A DNA stretch of 64,000 bases from Neurospora tetrasperma FGSC 2508 (taxonomy: Eukaryota; Ascomycota; Sordariomycetes; Sordariales; Sordariaceae), in NCBI RefSeq assembly GCF_000213175.1, contig NW_009799102.1, positions 1,764,688-1,828,687 on the forward strand, written 5' to 3'. The notes under the pieces are model-generated. The model saw only the letters and a program-made list of their open reading frames with translations. It had not been told where the DNA came from and ran no database searches. Shown here in pieces: positions 1 to 11,464 of this stretch. Each line of letters starts with the position of its first letter. The first letter of the stretch is position 1. The position numbers and the translations under genes are program-made.

Positions 1-801
1 GGGGAAAACTACGCATGCGGTTTCCTTCAGAGCAACTCGATAAGCATATTGAAGTCATTCATTCAACCGTCTTACAAGTATGTATAAGTTATATAGACTC
101 ATTTATTCATGGGTCCGTAAGCTAAGCGAGCGACTATGAGACTCGTAACTATCATTGATACATGCCCAAGGCCGAGTAATCCATTGCAGGCCATGCATTT
201 AACTTCCATCCATGCTTCCAGTCGTTTCGTTTCCATGTTTAACCTAACACAAAAAAGAACTAGACAATCTTACTCCAGCCCCCCTTTGTTGAACTCTTCA
301 TCGTACCATTTTTCCATTATTCGAGTAACCCTCTTCAGCAGACTTGAGCGCCAAAAAATAAACTCCGCACATTAGGGGAAAACGGGTCCGTCAGAGAAAC
401 GAACAACTAGAAAAGGTTGTGTGACTGCTCGTCATCACTAGATCGGGACAAGGCAGATTCATACTTCCTCCATTATGAGCCGCGTACCGGGTCGTCTTGA
501 TATTGCAAAATCCATAAGTGATGTTGTTTCCAAAGCGCTCGAAGGGGCAGTAGCCTCCCGAGCGTAGGATGTCGGGTGATTTGTTAAATTAGCTGCAGAC
601 GAAGATGTTGTGAAAACCGAATCTCATATGTTATAGGTAAACTTCCAGCTGAGAACCGATTGCGAAAATCCAGCGCAGGATTGAACGAACGACGTCCTTT
701 GTACTCGAACATTGTCGCAACAAAAGGTAGTGTATACTTGAAACAAAAGAGGAAAATTGTCGTCCTCATGAGCGAGGGGTCTGTTGTGATACGGCATACC
801 T
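1..801. other. Gene-free left edge, downstream of PUF-A
   Basis: No open frame here looks like protein. The right part is probably the 3' UTR of the minus-strand PUF gene that ends at 802. The left part is unassigned AT-moderate sequence. Confidence 0.5.
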
Positions 802-3800
802 TCAACGGTGATAAGTTCCATTGAAGCGAGGACCAGGAGCAACGCGGCCTCCCATGGCAGGGCCAACACCAGGGCCAGGACGAGTAGCAACAGCATGGTT
901 GGTGCAGAGCATGCCGACGCGGGAGCCGAACTTCGATCCACGAAGAGAGACCATATGCTTCCGGATGTGAGCAGCAACGATCTCCCGGTGCTGAGGATTG
1001 GCATGGGTCAGAATGTACTGGATGAGGTAGTTGCCATACTGGTCGCTGGCGATATCGATCAACGGGATGCGTGGACGGTCATGTCTGCCCTCGCAAACGC
1101 GATCCAGATAGCGACCCAAGAATTCTGGGCCTCCAATCTTGAGGCACTTCTCAACAACCTTTGAGGCGAACTGGTCCATGCTGTACTTAGCTGCATAGCG
1201 AATAACATGATCGATAGCACGGCTGCGGTCTGCGGGAGCACCGTGCTCGCAGATATGCTGTATGCACCAGTTTCCAAATTGGCCATGGGCGACGATATCG
1301 ATGTTGGCAAGGACTTCCTCGATGCAGGGACGCTGTAGCATACATCATCAGTAAACATGCGGTAAAGAGGTTATGTGGAACATGAACAGATAATATACCT
1401 TGTCTTCTTCCAAACAGTTCTCAAAGATATTCTGGACAACAAGACTACCAGTCTCACCCAATGCAACCTCGTGCCACATGCCATGAAGAGCATCGTTGAC
1501 GTACTTCATGATCTGCGGGGGAGATTCAGTCCATCTCAGCTCGAACAGCTTCTGCCACACGTGGCATGCGTAACGGTGAATAACCGTCTCCGGAATCCTG
1601 CGCAGAAGCTCGTGGACCATAATAGCCTTGTAATCTTCAGGGACAGAATCGAAGGCCTTCTGAACGACGTGGCAACCAAAGGGATCCATAGAAAGGTTGA
1701 GAGTATTGCCGCGGATTGCCTCAGCAATCTTGATGACTTGCTCAGGAGTACCATGTTCGAAGCAGCGCTGTACGAGAAAGTTTCCGAACCGATTGACCAT
1801 CAATGGATAGGCTTGCGCAACGATGGCTTCAACAATGTCATACTTTTGCTCAGGAGTTCCCACCTTAAGCTTCTGCTGAAGGAAGATAGAAGCCTGTTGG
1901 TCATTGTTGCAAACAATCTTGTCGACGATATACTTCCAGTCGCAAGTGACGTTGCGGTCCAACAGCCTGCGATAGTTGAGAGGCTCCGTAGCCGGCAAAT
2001 AGGTTTGTCCTTCGGAAGTCACAGTCTGTAAGGAGAGTTTGTCAGTCCAATCAATGATGGAATCTATTCCAACGAAACTCACCTCTGTCTTCCAAGGTGC
2101 TCCTGCAGCAGTAAACTCAGTGGCATGCGGAGAAAGCGGTGATACAACCGGCGGCTGTTGGTAGGCCGAATACATATTCATGCCTGCGCCCCCCGCCATG
2201 ACGTTAGGCGGGCCTCCTGGATAAGCAGGAGTAGTAGCTTCGTAGTGGGCAGGCCCCATGTTGTACACACTGTAACCTCCATAGGCACTGGAGGAGCCTA
2301 AGCGGTTATCGTATCTGTTGCCTCGACGACCCATGGGGCGGCTCATGTCGTGATCATTGTTGATACGCTCAGGTCGGTAAGGCTCCAGGGCCGAAGGCAT
2401 ATAAGAAGGCTCGTATGCCTGGTTCGAGCCACGCATGTTCTGCCACGGTGTGGCCTGGGGACCGTCGACAATAGCGATAGGTCCGGGCGCAAAAGTCGGA
2501 GAATGGGAAGATTTGCTGTTGTTCCAAATGGCGCGAGAACGATTGAGGCCTGCAGCCGACATGTCTAACAAAGTATCTCCAGTATCGGGGCGCGCATTGT
2601 TGTGAGCCGCCCAGTTGTTGTCACGGCCGAATGGCATTTTGGCAGGGCATCCAAATGCTCCGTTCGTGGCGGGTCGCGAGCCCGAGGGAGATACCGTCGC
2701 AACACTGGCAGCCTGGAAGTCGGGATCGACACTCAAGTCTGGCGTCGCGCATACACCGTCCTGGGTGACGTAGCGAGTCTGAGCCAGTTCTTGATCCAGC
2801 CGTGAGATTTTGGTCTGGGCCTGCGCAAGCTCTTGCTTCAAACGCAAAACCTCGTCGTTGGTGGGTTGACCGTCGCTAAGCGTGGCACTAGCAGGTCTAG
2901 TCGTAGATGCAGTTGTATGGAACCCATCCGTAGCGGGCGTAATGGGAAGAGAGCTGCACGACGACTGGTGATCAAGGGCACGAGGGAATCTGACTTCTTC
3001 GTCCGACGGTTTGAAAGACTCGACGCTGCGTTGCTGCAGTGACATGACTTGTTGCTCGGAGATGGTGGCGTACAATTTGTCCATGGAGTAGGCGTCTACG
3101 GCGGCCATGGCCTCGTTCATCTTAACCTATGCTATGTGGTTAACGGATGTAGGCGCTGCTTCCTTGAATGTGGTTCACTACCTTTGTGTAGTTCCGATTC
3201 GCTATTTTGGACGTTTTAAGGGCGCTGATGGAGTGTTTTTGAGGGGACGGCTCGACGTCCTAGCAGAGATCGGGTCAGTGATTAAGGCCTGTGGATATGT
3301 ATGAGTGGGTTGAAAGGCGCAACAGCCGCGAGATAGATCAAGTGAATATGAAAGGAGTGACTGGGACAAAATACAGGTCCGATGATTCGGTTAAAGAAAA
3401 GAATAAGGTTGTGAGCAAGCAGTGGCTGAATCTATGTTGTTGTGGGAGTGAGCGGGGCTGGTGAGTGTCTGGCGGTCGCGCGTCGAGAGGTTTAGTACCG
3501 ACAGCTGCCAGTCCGCTGTAATGATTTTCGTCCCGAATGTGTTGCAGTTTGTCGCCGTCTGAGGGCCGGCAAGGTTCCGACGACCCGGCGGGAGGTGAGG
3601 GCAGCAATTTTCCAAGACCCGAAAAAAGAACCTGAAACATGCAACTGGATACGTAACATACACTAGAATACATACCTGCTGCAAGTTGGGAGACATCAAC
3701 TCATCGGGAAGCTTCGTGTTCTCGTCCTGAGACTGCGAGAAACTCCTGGAAGCCGAAGCACGGCGCTCGTTGGGAGAGCCGGTGGATGCTGCGACGGCAG

Positions 3801-3804
3801 ACAT
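802..3804 (-). CDS. PUF (Pumilio-homology) RNA-binding protein, PUF-A
   Basis: PUF proteins bind 3' UTR elements of mRNAs and repress them or speed their decay. Model: exons 3804-3676, 3120-2083, 2025-1399 and 1332-802, all joined in phase 0, giving 774 aa. The first exon ends SPNLQQ and joins MNEAMAAVDAY across a 555-nt intron with a GTATGT donor and a weak AAG acceptor. A coiled-coil segment (LRLKQELAQAQTKISRL) lies near residues 133-150, then a long Asn/Gly/Pro/Tyr-rich stretch, then Pumilio repeats from about residue 430 to 745. Recognisable repeat cores are RFGNFLVQRCFEHG, DPFGCHVVQKAFD, GSLVVQNIFENC, DQFASKVVEKCL and DQYGNYLIQYIL. Several cores deviate (YACHVWQKLF, QFGNWCIQHI). It clearly differs from the Puf4-type gene at 40-44 kb. 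Which yeast PUF it matches is unclear. An upstream in-frame ATG at 3882 is a possible alternative start. Confidence 0.88.
2026..2082 (-). other. Stop-free 57-nt intron in PUF-A
   Basis: Donor GTGAGT and acceptor TACAG bound a segment of 19 codons without a stop in the reading frame. Retention would insert 19 residues just upstream of the Pumilio domain. That it is an intron is inferred from the consensus sites. Confidence 0.7.
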
Positions 3805-5594
3805 GGTCGTCTGCTGAGGGCTGGGTGTTGAATGACCTAGCCTGAGGGAATTGGAGGGATGCTTTGGGTGCTGGTGTTTCACAATGGGAGGAGATGCTCA
3901 AGATGGTGATAGAGAAAAGCAGTAGATTTGGTTCCAATGGCGACGAAAGACACAGATAAATAGAAGCTTGGGGACGAGAGATGACCACAAACCGCTTTTG
4001 AGGAAACACGGTTGGTGATGGCACCGACAAGAAGATGCAGAAAGGGAAGAAGCCTTAGAGATATGTGTTGATATAATGGGGAAAAGAGAAAGAGCTCCAA
4101 GAGCTGGTCTTGGACGGAAGAAAGAGTGTAAATGTGCCCGAGATACCCGTACTTTCAGCTACAGTTGCCCTGAACTTGGACCTTTTTGCAAGGCAACAGC
4201 AACAAACATCTTGGTGACGATGGACGCACCGGTCAGAATAGGGCTAGAGGCGTAGGTATGAGCCCGGGATGACCGAGACTAAAGTTGAAATGGTGGACCC
4301 TTGGCTCCCGAGGGAGGAAGGCACGACTGAACTGTGACCGGGGCTGCCCAGGTGTCACTGCCCGGACACTCCAAGCGAAAAGGGGTTCACGATGCCTACG
4401 AGATAATCCGCAATTTCTATGATCAAAGCTCGCTTGGGCTGCCATCAGATGATCTGAAGAGTGAACGTATTTCGGCTCGTCCATCCGAAAATCGGAATCG
4501 AATATGGTGAGTCGCTGGGGAAGTTGCGACCGGTCTTCCAGCTAACGATCATTAGCGTTCGGCGTCGTGCCTCCCGTCCTTGTAACTGGATGCTTATCAC
4601 CAAGCGGAAGTTATTCACTTGTCGCGGGGACGTCGGGCATGATGGTCAACCGAGCCAGCGATAAGACATCCTGCCGCGTTAAGGACCTTGCTGTCCGGCT
4701 GCCACTTCCCATACGATCAACGGGTTTCTGGGTCAGGCATCCGAGCCCCAATGACATATTCCGAGTCCATAAGTTAGGCGGGATTCATAGGTGTTCATGT
4801 CACCTGCCATCCCGTGTTATCTACCATTCTTCATCGGAATGAAAATGAGTAGAGTAGGTAGGAAAGCATCCAACATCTGGAAGCTTCAACAAGACAGCAT
4901 CATCACCTACCATCGTCGGCATCAACAGATAGGAGTGGCGGGTCGGCTTCTCTCGTTCCGTAGGGCTGGGATGCCAAGGTCTTTGCAGAATGTGGCAGGT
5001 GTGATTAGCTTCCATTCCTATCCATTTTTATTTTCGAGAAGGCTAGAAATGGTGCAGGAAGAGCCAACGCACCTTTTCACATTCATGGCGTTCTTTGACA
5101 TGGACGGCTTGTGCAAAGATCTTGGGTGGTTTTCACCCAAATGATCAAAGCTGTTCGTAAAGAGGGACAATGGCGAAGGGTCATATCCTACCTCTAGCCC
5201 ATCCGCGCTATGGAATCAAGATCCGATATCTTCAGCTTATCAACAGGTGCTTCTTTGTTTGATGCATAACAAGACTTGTGTAGACGCATGGGAGGACAGT
5301 CCGGAGATGAACCTTTGTCAAAGCTGGTAACCACAAACCTGCCTGTCAAACCAGGCAACAATTCAACAGCATTTGAAGGGGCAAGTGCCGCGGGCGTCGC
5401 TAACCATATGTACAGTCATGGGCAGCACCTCGTCACGTGGAGACTGTTATGGCATCAAGTACTGAGCGGACAAATGGATGTCGAAATGGACCAACTGCCG
5501 GAGGAACGCCAGGTATTCGGGGTATATGATTCTAGTCCGCCCACTATATGATACATGTACACGTCGTGTAGTTCTGTTTTCGGGACGTTGTGTC
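3805..5594. other. Intergenic region between PUF-A and mS33
   Basis: The part next to 3805-4130 is CT-rich on the minus strand, as expected for the promoter and leader of PUF-A. The rest (about 4.2-5.59 kb) holds only short ORFs with no protein-like composition, and probably the 3' UTR of the mS33 gene at its right end. Confidence 0.5.
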
Positions 5595-6104
5595 TTATTT
5601 CTTCTTCTTCGCATCTGTCGCAGAATATGTACGTTAGAGACTTGAACCGTGAGCAAGAGGTACAGACGAAACCTACCGGCCGCCGAGGGTGCCGTCCTCT
5701 TCTTCTTGGGCGCTCCCTTGTCGCGGGCTCTCAGACTGTAGGGTATGGTTAGATTGTGATGTTTGCAAGTAAACACTAGCAGGAATGAGAGAGACGAACG
5801 CTGCCAAGTGCTCCAAACGATCATCATCAACCTCATCGTCCACCTCGAGACCAAGAGTACCAAACTCCTTTTGAAGCTCGCGAATACCGACGTTCTTGCG
5901 GGGGTAGTAGGTCGCAAGTGCCGGGCCCTTGAGTCGCTGACGCAGGATCTTGTTACCGGTCCGGATGCCTTCGGGATTGAACGTCGTCGAGAAGAGCTCG
6001 CAACGAGCCTAGGTACAACCTAGTTAGCGGACTGGTTTTTCCTCTCGTTCGAAACTGTTCCATACCTTCACAAGTTGCAGTAACCGCGCCCGTGGGACCG
6101 ACAT
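5595..6104 (-). CDS. Mitochondrial small-subunit ribosomal protein mS33 (yeast Rsm27 family)
   Basis: Structural protein of the mitochondrial 37S ribosomal subunit. Four exons, 6104-6066, 6008-5800, 5735-5677 and 5614-5595, give 108 aa with perfect phase closure. The last exon is only 20 nt and encodes the end of the basic tail (AADAKKKK). Family hallmarks are MSVPRARLLQLVK, the FNPEGIRTGNKILRQRLKGP block near residues 22-40, YYPRKN, and a C-terminal KGAPKKKRTAP segment. The final intron has a good TCTAACG branch site. The length suits the family. It is transcribed divergently from the RNase III gene, with 478 bp between the start codons. Confidence 0.9.
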
Positions 6105-6582
6105 CTTGCCGTTACATGGAATTGCGGATTCGCGAAATCTAGAAACAGCGACAACAAGAGCCGCCGGATTGTTCGACGTCGTTCAGAGATCTCCCGCTCC
6201 AGCCCGTCATGCAATGCGCCACCAATCACAACCATTCATCGGTACAAAGAGTGGAGCACGGGTTGCAACCGTTGTTTTCGAGCCGCACTGTCCCCGGGCC
6301 GTCAGGCGCAAGCCCGCTGATGAAGCTGAGGGCGGCGCGTTCCAGGGCTGACAGGCGCTAAGAATGACAGCTACGGGTCATAACAGGGCAGCAGCACTAC
6401 AGCAGTGATGTGGATCTGGGGTCGAACAGGGGGTTAGGGTTTCCACTAGGTACGCAATGGCCCGGGATTTCGTTCTCATCATCTTTGAATCCGTTTTTGA
6501 TTCTGCCTCTTTTCAATTTCATCGCCGCATCAACGCGGGACCTGAGGCATTCGGATTGCTTGTAGGAAAGTACAATCTTGCC
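6105..6582. promoter_or_regulatory. Divergent promoter of mS33 and RNase III
   Basis: The two start codons face away from each other across 478 bp. An in-frame ATG at 6457 would extend the RNase III by 42 residues, but that segment is hydrophobic and unlike the family, so I treat it as leader. No specific factor site was identified. Confidence 0.5.
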
Positions 6583-7641
6583 ATGCCGAAACACGGACTC
6601 ACCCCGGAGGAGGTATCAGAACCGCCCTCCAAGCGTGCGAAGTCAGACTCTGCACCATCCGCATCACAAGGCCCTACATTGGAGTCCGCAGCCTCTTTCC
6701 AAATTCCTTCTTTGCATGCCAATACCAAATGGACACTCGCTACCATCCAGAGAACGCGGCCACCGCTCCCCGACATTCTGGACCCGGCACTCAAAAAGGC
6801 GGCGCTCACACACCCTGGTAAAGCTAACAACGACCCTGTTGCAAGTTATGAGAGGCTGGAGTGGATTGGCGACGCTTATCTTGAGCTCATCGCCTCCTCC
6901 TTCATATACCAAACTTTCCCGACCTTGCCGGCTGGCAAAAGCGCACAACGTCGCGAGATGCTTATCCGCAACACCACACTAGGCGAATTCTCGGTCTATT
7001 ACGGCTTGGACAAGATGGCCGATATCCCGGAAGAATTCAACATGGAGGGCAGAGTGGGCGGTACAAACGCAAGTCAAAAAGTCAGAGTTAAGATTCTCGG
7101 CGACCTTTTCGAAGCCTATGTGGGAGGCGTGATTCTTTCCGATCCTGCCAATGGGATTCAGCGTGCTTCAGACTGGCTCAAGGCCCTATGGGGTCCTCTC
7201 ATGGCGGAGTACATCCGCGAGGAAGAGAAGAAGGCCAGGAAGCCGGAGCAAAAGCAGTCCGCAAGTGGCCAGACACTCGACCCAAAGACAGTACTCGAAG
7301 CTACCATTGGAGCCAGGGGTGTCAAGATCGAGTATAAAGATCTCCCTTCCAAAAACCTCAAGGACAGGGGAACTAAGCTGCCTCTTTTCGCTATTGGCTG
7401 TTTTATGACAGGTTGGGGAGAAACCAACCTGCAACTTGGGCACGGAAGTGCTTTGAGCAAGAAGGAAGCTGGTCAGAAAGCGGCTCAAATGGCCTTGGAT
7501 AATAAGAAGCTGCTCAAGAAGTTTGCGGACAAGAAGGCGGAGATGAAGGCCGCGCGGGAAGCCCAGCTGCAGCAGGCAGGAGTGACGTTCCCCTTGAAGG
7601 ATCAGCCTTCGGCACAGGAAACCACTGGCGGCGTGTTGTAG
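6583..7641 (+). CDS. Ribonuclease III, Rnt1/Pac1 type
   Basis: Double-stranded RNA endonuclease that in yeasts trims pre-rRNA, snRNAs and snoRNAs in the nucleus. Single exon, 352 aa, close to S. pombe Pac1 in length. The signature ERLEWIGDAYLEL lies at residues 90-102 and the second acidic motif GDLFEAYVGG near 173-182, so the expected metal-binding Glu/Asp residues are present. A dsRNA-binding domain follows at about 230-315, with the typical GHGSALSKKEAGQKAAQMAL end. A Lys-rich motif near the N-terminus (PSKRAKSD) could be a nuclear signal. It could be confused with mitoribosomal mL44, which has the same fold, but the intact catalytic residues and the lack of a presequence favour Rnt1. Confidence 0.88.
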   Translation: MPKHGLTPEEVSEPPSKRAKSDSAPSASQGPTLESAASFQIPSLHANTKWTLATIQRTRPPLPDILDPALKKAALTHPGKANNDPVASYERLEWIGDAYLELIASSFIYQTFPTLPAGKSAQRREMLIRNTTLGEFSVYYGLDKMADIPEEFNMEGRVGGTNASQKVRVKILGDLFEAYVGGVILSDPANGIQRASDWLKALWGPLMAEYIREEEKKARKPEQKQSASGQTLDPKTVLEATIGARGVKIEYKDLPSKNLKDRGTKLPLFAIGCFMTGWGETNLQLGHGSALSKKEAGQKAAQMALDNKKLLKKFADKKAEMKAAREAQLQQAGVTFPLKDQPSAQETTGGVL

Positions 7642-8862
7642 CGGCCAAGTACTGTTCGGTCTCATATGATCTTTGATACTTCGACACACCAACCATCACA
7701 TGCCCGTAGTCTCGTGGTTTACCTTGGGCGTCGGCCATGAGAAGGACGCATAGCAGATGAATTAGGCCATTCATTACTACGGGTAAACGACCCGGGTTCA
7801 AGGGAGGACCGGGGACAGTTTCGTTTGCACATATGAAGAGAAACCACAACGAACAAGCTGTGGACAAAGTCGATGATGAACCATCTTGTTCATCCACAGG
7901 TCAGCACCTCCTTTCATAGCTAGTAGAGATATCCATCAGACATATTCGGAATGTTGTACCCCTACCTGGAGTGTTCGTTACTTTCAAAACTCTGGCGGCT
8001 TATCTTGAATGCAGGTCTCCCAAACCACTATTGCTTTGACAACCAAGGCCCTTGAGGACAAACAAAAAAAGACATAGAAGGTGGGGTCCCTCAAGTTTCT
8101 GTACGGTGGTCATGAAGCGCTCGACCAATCATTAACATTCTTCTCGGTGCATCCCAAGTGCGCTTACTGCGGCCGGAGCTATCAAGCCGGCTCCGTCCAG
8201 GGGAGACCCGATCCCACCTCGCCTACTCCGGGGTGCGCCGAAAAGATGGGGAAGTGGAGATCCAATCAGGCCTTAACGAGTTGCGTGCCGAGGCATCCCA
8301 AATAGCGGAGAGCTGTACCATTCACCTGCCCATGAAACATCGCCCAATCGACATCAATGACAAGCACCTGTAGTTGCGCTCGCACAACAACAGCAGAGAC
8401 TCCCACTTACAACTAACACGATGTAATCCAACCTAGTCCAACCCCCACTTTCGCCCATCCGAACGACCTTTCTTTTATGGTGTCGGCATCCTTCTCTCTG
8501 AGGCATCATATAGACATCATTGCTCCGAGCTTCAACAGTTCAGCTCGCAATCAAAGTTTCAGCGGCCCGCCGATTGCGATTCCCGACCGGTGTGAGCCAG
8601 TCTCCAAAGATCATCCATCAACAGAACCCCTTTGTCACGCTTCACGAATCGACGTGTTTATTCCCCCAACGACCCCATCGACGCGCTTTACGACTACAAT
8701 TTGCTTTGCCACTGCAATTTCCAGCCATATACCCAACGATAGACATACCATACCAAGCACGATCGTAATAGCATTTACCACCACATACTGTTTTCATCAT
8801 ATCTGTCCCAGCTACACAAGTAATAATTTTATCTATTGGCGACGCTTCATTATACCATAAAA
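7642..8862. other. Intergenic region, RNase III 3' side and ACBP leader
   Basis: About 8.4-8.86 kb is C/T- and CA-rich, typical of a promoter and 5' leader for the downstream acyl-CoA-binding protein gene. The 127-codon ORF at 8477 has leader-like composition and no known domain. Nothing else is recognisable. Confidence 0.5.
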
Positions 8863-9931
8863 ATGGCAGACTCAATAGGTACGCTCGTTTAGGCGTCAGC
8901 TTATACCCACCCTATATAACTTTTACATGCTGGAGGCAAACACTCAGCTAACGTTTCCTCCTTTTCCTTCAGACCGGGTGTTTGTTCATGCCCTCAACAC
9001 CGTCAAAAAGATTCCCAAAACGGGCGCTGCCCGCCCACCTCCCGGTGACCGCATGCGACTCTATGGGCTTTACAAGCAAGCCATGGAAGGCGACGTTGAC
9101 GGAGTGATGGAGCGGCCCAGCGCCGCGACAGCCTACGGGGCTGCGCCCGAAGACATTGCGCGCGAGCAGGACAAGTGGGACGCGTGGAACTCACAAAAAG
9201 GGCTGTCCCGCACCGAGGCTAAGCGGCGCTACGTCGAGGCGCTGATCGAGACGATGCATCGGTATGCCAACAATACGCCCAACGCGCTCGAACTGGTCGC
9301 CGAGCTCGAGTTTGTGTGGAATCAGGTCAAGAATAATAGCCCCAGCGAGCAGTCGCTTGCTGGTGGTGGGCTTCAACAGCAGCAACAACAATATCAACCG
9401 TATAATAATGGAGGAAACGGAGGCAATTATGGGTATGGCAGTGTTGGTCCATACGGCCAAAGCCCAGGAGCTGGTGTGAGAAGGTTTCAGCACCCGCTGA
9501 GCGGGACAGAAGGGGGCTTGAGGGTGTTGAGCCCCATGAGTGAGGAGGACGAGTCGGAGAGAAGGATGAGGGAGGAGGCAGAGCAGGAACTCTTTGGGGC
9601 CGATGAGCTTCCGGGCGAGTATGCAAAACGTAACGACAAACGAACCAAGAGGATGGAGAGAGCGATCGTGAGGCTGTCGGCCGAGATCGCGGCGCTGAGG
9701 GAGCAAATTTCGTCGGGAAGGGAGTGGAAGACGCGCAAGGAAAAGAGCTTCACTAACTGGATTGGATGGTGGTTTTGGGTGCTCGTGAAACACTTTATCA
9801 TTGACCTGTTCATCCTGGTGGTGCTGCTGCTCTGGATGCGCAAGAGAAAAGACAGGAGGCTGGAGGATTATGTGAGAGGAACATTGAAGCTGGCGAGGGA
9901 ATATGCAAGGTTGGTCTTACCATCCCGGTGA
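8863..9931 (+). CDS. Tail-anchored acyl-CoA-binding protein (ACBD5/Atg37-like)
   Basis: Binds long-chain acyl-CoA. Membrane-anchored fungal and animal relatives sit on peroxisomes, and Atg37 is needed for pexophagy. Exon 1 is only 16 nt (8863-8878, MADSI plus one base) and exon 2 is 8973-9931; the intron has a GCTAACG branch site. The protein has 324 aa. The ACBP domain covers about residues 6-105, with YGLYKQAMEGDV and KWDAWNSQKGLS. A Gln/Asn/Gly-rich linker and a charged coiled coil (about 205-260) follow. A hydrophobic segment (WVLVKHFIIDLFILVVLLLW, about 270-293) is followed by a short basic tail, consistent with tail anchoring. The peroxisomal role is inferred from architecture. Confidence 0.85.
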
Positions 9932-10774
9932 AGTCTATTAAGCAGTACAAGAGCGGGATGTGGAGCAGTACTATTATCCACCGCGAAGACGAGGAATATA
10001 ACAAAGACGGGACGTATGGTTGCACATTGTTTGGCTCGCACATTAACCCGCACATACCTTACCTACATGGTATTGGGTAAAAGGATCTCCAAGGTGTCAT
10101 GACTTAATGCATTTTCACTGGCGCATCGTTGCCTCGTGGCCTTTGGATAAGCAAGCTCGAGGGTGGCATAAGTTGATGTTGTACTTATCAAATTTTTCTT
10201 GTTTGCGCTCAAAGACATATTGATATTTAAGATTTCACACACACAAAATCTTCGTAACAACTTCAAGATGCTGTAATCGGAGTTGTATATTGACGGTAAA
10301 ATGGAATGGCTGATGTGGGTTATGACTAGCACGTAAGTCCGTCGATTAGGTTGTCTCCTTCAGGTAAACTTGCCAGGATATTGAAGTTATTATTGGCTAT
10401 CTCAAAACAAAACGTAGAATCTTTCAACGTCCGAGGACACTCATCTCATCAGTACAAAATTAGCAGAAGATATGGTGACTATCGCAACATGTAAATTTTT
10501 CACATCAGCTAATATCGGCAGGTCAATGCACAGACCAGAACAACTTTGATAACTTTGATGTCATCGTATGTTTTGACAAGTGTCAAAAGCAATCCTCTTC
10601 AGAGCTACAAGGACAGTTGCTAACGACATTCTCGCCGTCAGGAAGCCCCATAACTATACTTGAACTCAACCAAAGCGTTCTCTTCTGAAAGAAACTCAGT
10701 CAAAAGAGGTATCGCGAAAGGCACATTCCTTTGGGCACAGTTCTCTGTCCCTGTGCCTATATCAAGCAGCCACA
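9932..10774. other. Intergenic region
   Basis: AT-richer spacer without protein-like ORFs. It should contain the 3' UTR of the ACBP gene and the promoter of the next gene. Nothing else seen. Confidence 0.5.
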
Positions 10775-11464
10775 ATGTCCTCACACTCGAATCATCGCCC
10801 GGGTGCCCATTCCACCGGCGGCGGACAGCATCAACCTCAACCCCCGACACTCCGACCCTCTCAGCAAATTCCGCCTCTCACCAACGTGGCACCGAGCATG
10901 TTTGTCCCTCTCAGAAAAGACGACGTCGAACCACCATCCGAAGACGATGAGCCAAGCCAGCGGATCGCACGCTTGAAGCGCATTATCGAGACCATCGATT
11001 ACCACACCGCCGCCGTCAAGGAGAACTACATATGGATGTTTGAACGGGAAATGCGTCGGTTCTCTCTTGACGCGGCCGAGCGTGAGGAAGAGTTTAAGCT
11101 TCGCGATCTGCACCCGCCTGGCCCAGCAGAGACGGAAATCGACGCCGTGTTTGCCAGCATGGAGAGGCCAGCTCCCGAGGGGATTGACTACAACGACCCC
11201 AACAACCCGTTCAATGTCAAGCATCTACCGGAGCTCAACCCGCAGGAGTTCATGCCACGCGATGTCTCGCTGAGGGAGAAGGCCATGATGGATATCCTGA
11301 CGGTGGTGGAAGCGGGGAAGAATGAGATCGAGGCGTACCAGAACCACATGAAGGGCCTGAGGAGCACCTACGTCGAACTGCTGGGGAAGGAGCAGGAGAT
11401 GCTGCGACAGGCGGCGTTGAGGCCGGAGGAACGGACTCGGGTTCAAGATGCACCCATGGGCTGA
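10775..11464 (+). CDS. Unrecognised conserved-looking coiled-coil protein
   Basis: I do not recognise this 229-aa single-exon protein. Residues 1-50 are Pro/Gln/His-rich and look disordered. Then comes an acidic patch (KDDVEPPSEDDEPSQR) and a helical, heptad-like segment (about residues 62-110, RIARLKRIIETIDYHTAAVKEN onward). A middle section rich in Pro/Asn (DYNDPNNPFNVKHLPELNP) precedes a second helix (about 170-220). Codon use and a clean ATG after a CT-rich leader support a real gene. There is no signal peptide or membrane segment. The two-helix layout would suit a subunit of a larger complex, but that is a guess. Confidence 0.65.
   Translation: MSSHSNHRPGAHSTGGGQHQPQPPTLRPSQQIPPLTNVAPSMFVPLRKDDVEPPSEDDEPSQRIARLKRIIETIDYHTAAVKENYIWMFEREMRRFSLDAAEREEEFKLRDLHPPGPAETEIDAVFASMERPAPEGIDYNDPNNPFNVKHLPELNPQEFMPRDVSLREKAMMDILTVVEAGKNEIEAYQNHMKGLRSTYVELLGKEQEMLRQAALRPEERTRVQDAPMG

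Noticed and set aside
6457-6582. Upstream in-frame ATG extending RNase III by 42 residues
   Set aside because: The added segment is unlike the family and lies in the divergent promoter; the ATG at 6583 starts a typical hydrophilic N-terminus.
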